A DNA stretch of 64,000 nucleotides from an uncultured Chryseobacterium sp. Its GTDB lineage: Bacteria > Bacteroidota > Bacteroidia > Flavobacteriales > Weeksellaceae. Below are positions 59,954 to 64,000 of the stretch, one piece after another; position 1 is the stretch's first letter, and each line of letters opens with the position of its first letter. The notes beneath the pieces were generated by a model that worked only from the letters and a program-made list of their open reading frames with translations, was not told where the DNA came from and ran no database searches. The stretch spans positions 1 through 64,000 of the forward strand of contig CAJYLO010000028.1 in assembly GCA_913776245.1 (NCBI GenBank), written 5' to 3'. The position numbers were made by a program, and so were the translations under genes.

Positions 59954-62647
59954 TTATTTGAAATTGAACTTTACGGTAAACATAAACTGGCTTGGACGGA
60001 TGTACATCTGGTTAGTAGTTACTAGCTGCTGTAAAACATTGACTGAAACAGTTTCATATACTTTTCTGTTGGCAATGTTCAGCCATTTAAATTCGAAATC
60101 AATTTTCTTTTTGACCCAGGTGTATTGATAAGACACATCAAAAAATGAGTTTCTGAAAGTTTGTCCACTTGCTTTGGTGGAAAGTTCGTCCCAGTTGAAC
60201 CCGAATGTGTGATTGTCGGAAGGGTAGATATAGGTTGCAAGATTATGATTCCATCCGCTGAAATTAATGGTATTATTATTTTCCTTATTAATGTTTTTAC
60301 TCCAGTTCATATTGATATTGTAATCTACACTCAGCCAGCTGAAATAAGTATTATTAAATTTGATGCCTAAAGTCTGTCTGTTGTTAGAAGATTCCAGAAG
60401 ATTGGCATTGAAATATGAAAAAGAGTTAGAATCTGTATTGGAAGCATTAACGGATAAATTAGTCTTGAATTTAGGGAAATATTTTCCAATTTCAGCACTT
60501 TCTGTTTGGGATCTTGTTGTATTTTCCAGGCTTTGTAATGTCAGTTCCGAAATGAATCCATCGGTAGTGAATGTCTCTATAAGGTTTCTTTTATTTGTAG
60601 AGTAGTTGTATCTCACATTGAAAAATAAATTATTCAACGGGTTTCTGTATTCTAATCTGGTTCCTGCCATTCTGGAAAGATATTCCGGCATTTCTACCTT
60701 GTCACTATATCTGGTCTGCAGGCTGGTAGGGTTTGTGAGGATTTTTCCGCCATAAAGGAATCCAAAGCTGCCAAAGTCATAAGATTGGTTTGCGAAAGCC
60801 CAGATTTTAAAGAATGATGCAAAATCAAGATTCGCAAAAAGATTGGGTTCAAAGACCGTTTTGTTTTTATCCAGATAATTCCCTCTAAGATTGTCTTTAT
60901 ATGTAATACCGTAAAAATTCATTGGCAAAGTCAGGTTCAGATTAAAATTCTGGGATTTATAATTAACACCAAGCTGGGTATAAGGCTGGACCTCGTTCCA
61001 GTCTACATTATTCTGTTTTTCTTCTCCCAGAAAATAGCTGCTGTTGCTGATCTGTCCTGTGATTGCGGATTTCAGGTTATTAAAGCTCAGGTTAAGTCCG
61101 AACTCCGGAGTAAACGTCCATTTTCTGTACGAAAAGCCAACAGATGCGGAATGATTCACCTCCATAGTTTTGGAATTTGCATATTGTGTTACCTGGTCAA
61201 AAAAAGAAAAACCTAATCTGTCCATATAATTTCCGGGCGAAACGGTCAGTGTTTGCTTATCTTTCTGATATTTGATATAACTCATAAAATTGATGAGCTT
61301 ATCTTTCCAGGGTATAATCGTGCTTAAGGAGTTTTGAAAAGTACCTGTCGGAGAATCCAAAGATTCATTGGCAAATTTGTTACCAATCAGAGGCAAGTTG
61401 TTGTTTACGAATGATCTGTCTGTATTCCAGAAGCTATTCCAGGTTGTTGTATTTTTAAAAAATCCTTTCTTGGCATTTTTCGTAAATATCAATTCACCTT
61501 TCAGGGCATTATCATAAAACCGGTTATTTGTGCTGGAGATAAATGTTCCTCCTCCAGAAACAGCTTGAGAATTCTCCGCATAAACTTTGGTCTGGAGGTC
61601 CTCTCTTTTTATACTGTTATTAGTATAAGATGCATTAGCCTTCAGTTCCCATTCCTTATTTTTAAAAGGGTTGGTCAATAGATTGGCGGAGAAAAAATGA
61701 ACATTGTTTAAGAGGTATCTTTTTTCCGGAACATCCGGAACGCCAGCGGTTTCTATATTGGTCCATGACTTTTGAGCAGCCTGGCTTCTTCTTCCTTCCC
61801 AGCGGTTGCCAAATGCCAGAATATTTCCTTCTTTTTCCACACTTTCACCATTATTGTTGGCTTTGTAGTTTACCACCCATTGGTTTTTTTGCCCGAAGAA
61901 CATCGGTGTCAGCTTCACATTCCAAAGCAAAGGGCTGAAACCTGCACCAATCTCACCACGCCCGGTCATTGTGACGGATTTTTTCAGCTTGATATTAAGT
62001 GCAGCCTGTTCTGATGGTACTTTATCTCTAAGAATACTTACAGGCTGGTGGTTTTCCAGGACTTCCACCTTGGAAACGGCATCTTTTGGAAGGGAATTGT
62101 TCACCGTTCCGTAGCCGCCTTCCATCAGGTCTTTTCCATTGACATAAAATTTATTGATAGCCTCGCCCTGGTAAAGAACCGTTCCGTCTTTATTGACTTC
62201 GATTCCCGGGATCTTTTTCAGAACATCGGCCAGTGTACGGTCATTTTTATTTTCGAATGATTTCAGATCATAAGAAATCGTGTCACCTTTTTTGGTGATT
62301 AATTTTGTTTTCAGCCGCACTTCCTGTATTTCAGTCGCCTGGGAATCCATAGAAAAGTTAAGTTTCTGATCTTCATTTTTGATGGACTGTGCGATCGGCT
62401 TCTGGTTGAACGCCTTAATCTTCAGATCCAGATTACTCTCGGACGAGTTGAAAGTGACCTTATATTCACCTTTCGAGTTGGAAATCCCGTAAGCCAGAAT
62501 CGCATTTTTGCCGGGTTCTTCAATCGTTACACTGGCACTGGCTAGTGGTTTTCCGTCGGCGTCATTTATTATTCCGCTTATTGTTTTTTGTGCAAAAACA
62601 ACGGTTGTACACATCAGCATTAAAAAGACTAATAGACCTTTTTTCAT
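59954..62647 (-). CDS. TonB-dependent receptor-like outer-membrane barrel protein
   Basis: This 897-residue protein has a signal peptide (about 1-19), a carboxypeptidase-D regulatory-like domain (about residues 22-105, KTISGIINDADGKPLASASVT), a plug-like domain (DLKSFENKNDRTLADVLKKIPGIEVNKDG, VNGKDLMEGGYG) and a large beta-barrel to the end (MFTVKFNFK). The CNA-like domain plus plug is the type normally grouped with outer-membrane beta-barrel family proteins next to GLPGLI genes. It probably acts with the GLPGLI protein; the substrate is unknown. A terminator lies between the two genes. Confidence 0.85.
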   Translation of the reverse strand: MKKGLLVFLMLMCTTVVFAQKTISGIINDADGKPLASASVTIEEPGKNAILAYGISNSKGEYKVTFNSSESNLDLKIKAFNQKPIAQSIKNEDQKLNFSMDSQATEIQEVRLKTKLITKKGDTISYDLKSFENKNDRTLADVLKKIPGIEVNKDGTVLYQGEAINKFYVNGKDLMEGGYGTVNNSLPKDAVSKVEVLENHQPVSILRDKVPSEQAALNIKLKKSVTMTGRGEIGAGFSPLLWNVKLTPMFFGQKNQWVVNYKANNNGESVEKEGNILAFGNRWEGRRSQAAQKSWTNIETAGVPDVPEKRYLLNNVHFFSANLLTNPFKNKEWELKANASYTNNSIKREDLQTKVYAENSQAVSGGGTFISSTNNRFYDNALKGELIFTKNAKKGFFKNTTTWNSFWNTDRSFVNNNLPLIGNKFANESLDSPTGTFQNSLSTIIPWKDKLINFMSYIKYQKDKQTLTVSPGNYMDRLGFSFFDQVTQYANSKTMEVNHSASVGFSYRKWTFTPEFGLNLSFNNLKSAITGQISNSSYFLGEEKQNNVDWNEVQPYTQLGVNYKSQNFNLNLTLPMNFYGITYKDNLRGNYLDKNKTVFEPNLFANLDFASFFKIWAFANQSYDFGSFGFLYGGKILTNPTSLQTRYSDKVEMPEYLSRMAGTRLEYRNPLNNLFFNVRYNYSTNKRNLIETFTTDGFISELTLQSLENTTRSQTESAEIGKYFPKFKTNLSVNASNTDSNSFSYFNANLLESSNNRQTLGIKFNNTYFSWLSVDYNINMNWSKNINKENNNTINFSGWNHNLATYIYPSDNHTFGFNWDELSTKASGQTFRNSFFDVSYQYTWVKKKIDFEFKWLNIANRKVYETVSVNVLQQLVTTNQMYIRPSQFMFTVKFNFK

Positions 62648-62818
62648 AATTAAAATTATATCACTAAAATGTTAGTAATGAAAACGAGAGAATTGTTACA
62701 AAGTTTTTATTGGATCATAAAAATTAATGATGTTAAAAACAAAATAGATAAATCAATTAAAATAATGATTGATAACTCTTATTTATAATTATTACAAATA
62801 CGATGAGCGATTTTTTAT

Positions 62819-62846
62819 TTTGTCAATCGAAATTTTAATAAATTTG
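62819..62846 (+). promoter_or_regulatory. Promoter of the cupin-like gene
   Basis: TTTG (62819-62822), a short 16-base spacer, then TAAATTTG (62839-62846), a perfect -7 element 20 bases before the ATG. Confidence 0.5.
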
Positions 62847-62866
62847 TGCCTTAATATTACATTAAC

Positions 62867-63751
62867 ATGGGAATCATTCTAAAACCAATTGACATTGTAG
62901 ATGATATTACCAAAGAAGAGTTCTTTGAAAAATACCTGAAACCGCGTAAACCGGTTGTTATAAAAAATATGGCAAGAAAGTGGCCGGCATATCAGAAGTG
63001 GACAATGGATTATATGAAGCAGGCTGTAGGTGATGTAGAAGTTCCTCTGTATGACAGTTCAAAAGCAGATCCTGCCGCACCAATCAATGCATCGGCTGCC
63101 AAAATGAAGTTTGCAGACTATATCGACCTGATTGAGAAAGAACCGACAGATCTCAGGATATTTTTATTTGACCCGATAAAGCACGCACCAAAATTACTGG
63201 ACGATTATATTTTTCCAAAAGATCTGATGGGCGGTTTTCTGGATAAATACCCGAATATGTTCTTCGGCGGAAAAGGTTCTGTAACATTCCTTCATTATGA
63301 TATTGACATGGCGCATATTTTCCATACGCATTTCAATGGCAGAAAGCATATTCTGCTTTTCGACTATAAATGGAAAGACAGACTTTACCAGATTCCTTAC
63401 GCTACTTATGCTTTGGAAGATTATGATATTGAACATCCGGATTTTACCAAGTTTCCTGCACTGGATGGTGTAGAAGGCATTGAATGTTTCCTGGAACACG
63501 GCGACACATTATTTATGCCGACAGGCTGGTGGCACTGGATGAAATATCTGGATGGCAGTTTCTCCCTATCACTCAGAGCCTGGGACAAAAGTTGGGCAGT
63601 AAAAGCCCATTCGCTGTGGAATCTGACGGTTCAGAGGAACTTTGATAATTTTATGAAACGAAATTTCAAAGCAAAATATATGACCTGGAAAGAGAAGAAA
63701 GCCATTGAAAGAGCCAATTATGCTTTGAAGCGTGGGCTCCCGAAAAGATAA
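62867..63751 (+). CDS. JmjC/cupin_8-like Fe(II) 2-oxoglutarate dioxygenase
   Basis: This 294-residue protein has a JmjC-like double-stranded beta-helix. The metal ligands are visible: H143 and D145 in LHYDIDMAH and H223 in PTGWWHWMKY. RPVVIKNMARKWPAYQKW near residue 30 is the common opening of the cupin_8 family. Known members hydroxylate ribosomal proteins (for example YcfD) or tRNA bases. Which substrate this one has is not known. The gene is monocistronic with its own promoter and terminator. Confidence 0.85.
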   Translation: MGIILKPIDIVDDITKEEFFEKYLKPRKPVVIKNMARKWPAYQKWTMDYMKQAVGDVEVPLYDSSKADPAAPINASAAKMKFADYIDLIEKEPTDLRIFLFDPIKHAPKLLDDYIFPKDLMGGFLDKYPNMFFGGKGSVTFLHYDIDMAHIFHTHFNGRKHILLFDYKWKDRLYQIPYATYALEDYDIEHPDFTKFPALDGVEGIECFLEHGDTLFMPTGWWHWMKYLDGSFSLSLRAWDKSWAVKAHSLWNLTVQRNFDNFMKRNFKAKYMTWKEKKAIERANYALKRGLPKR

Positions 63752-63766
63752 CATAAAAATTATTAT

Positions 63767-63797
63767 ACCGCCTCAATTCAGTATTGAGGCGGTTTTT
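63767..63797 (+). terminator. Terminator after the cupin-like gene
   Basis: ACCGCCTCAAT and ATTGAGGCGGT form a perfect 11-bp stem with a 5-base loop, followed by TTTTAAT. Confidence 0.82.
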
Positions 63798-63810
63798 AAT
63801 TATAAAGAGT

Positions 63811-64000
63811 TTAAAATTGCTTATTCAGTTCGTGATAATCAATTTCTGACATATAAGGGAAGTAGGGTAAAATTTCGATCATTTCCTTACATCGGGCTTT
63901 GTCGGTATCTTTAAAAACCAATACGGCATCTTTTCTGGAGACTGAAATGTAAAAACTTTCCAGCAGGTTTTGCTCCTTCCAGAGATTAATGAATTCCATT
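63811..64000 (-). CDS. Partial small protein at the right edge, muconolactone-isomerase-like
   Basis: The minus-strand frame is open to the right edge and ends in HELNKQF. The first visible methionine lies one base inside the edge, so it may be internal and the true start may be beyond the window. The visible part (LWKEQNLLESFYISVSRKDAVLVFKDTD, MIEILPYFPYM) has the spacing of the muconolactone delta-isomerase/YCII-like ferredoxin-fold family, normally about 90-100 residues. The identification is tentative. Confidence 0.4.
   Translation of the reverse strand, partial: MEFINLWKEQNLLESFYISVSRKDAVLVFKDTDKARCKEMIEILPYFPYMSEIDYHELNKQF

Overview
The window is bacterial chromosome from a member of the Bacteroidota, most likely a Flavobacteriia/Weeksellaceae species close to Chryseobacterium (an inference from gene content, not a database match). 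The evidence is: AT-rich DNA; promoters of the Bacteroidota form TTTG-N18-20-TAnnTTTG; type IX secretion (T9SS) sorting tails; a PorW/SprE-like T9SS lipoprotein; GLPGLI, DUF5687, DUF5689 and DUF6146-type proteins; TonB-dependent receptors; and an AccD without its zinc ribbon. I saw no rRNA, tRNA, CRISPR array, prophage or insertion sequence. Most of the window is ordinary core genome.

Layout. 1-4.5 kb: the first codons of a probable lysA behind a leader-peptide/terminator region, then an esterase, an OsmC protein, an AraC regulator and a DnaQ-GIY-YIG fusion. 4.5-10 kb: a three-gene operon of secreted delta-60 repeat proteins, two with T9SS tails and the middle one without. 10-17.8 kb: HerA-like ATPase, bestrophin, TrmH-type methyltransferase, CBS protein, nadK, class II aldolase, accD and a DUF6973-type protein. 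17.8-20.5 kb: metNIQ methionine transporter operon behind a 19-codon leader ORF with three consecutive Cys codons. 20.5-25.2 kb: a repeat-rich intergenic region, an SpmA-SpmB fusion, a broken four-helix-bundle (IVS-type) gene between inverted repeats, a hydrolase, engB and an ElaA-type acetyltransferase. 25.2-33 kb: a TPR histidine kinase/response regulator pair, SprT-like protein, manC, yifB, rnhA and dnaB. 33-40 kb: DUF5687 permease plus ATPase, SMR exporter, Crp-like regulator, fumC, a small membrane protein and prfA, with several copies of a CACAAAG inverted repeat between genes. 40-50.6 kb: a divergent locus of secreted endonuclease/phosphatase-fold enzyme versus TonB receptor plus DUF5689 lipoprotein, then a membrane EEP protein, rhomboid protease and mutL. 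50.6-64 kb: acyltransferase, miaE, DUF502, tryptophanase, porW/sprE, maf, kdsC, a GLPGLI/TonB-receptor pair, a JmjC-like cupin and a partial gene.

The most interesting material is regulatory. Two separate leaders (upstream of lysA and of metNIQ) each combine a Bacteroidota promoter, a tiny ORF rich in the relevant kind of codon (Lys, or a Cys triplet) and a Rho-independent terminator just before the first structural gene. In both, a possible antiterminator arm overlaps the leader stop codon. They look like ribosome-mediated attenuators. Other points of note are several intergenic inverted-repeat families, a MutL lacking the usual endonuclease motif, and a conserved-looking secreted EEP/TonB/DUF5689 locus.
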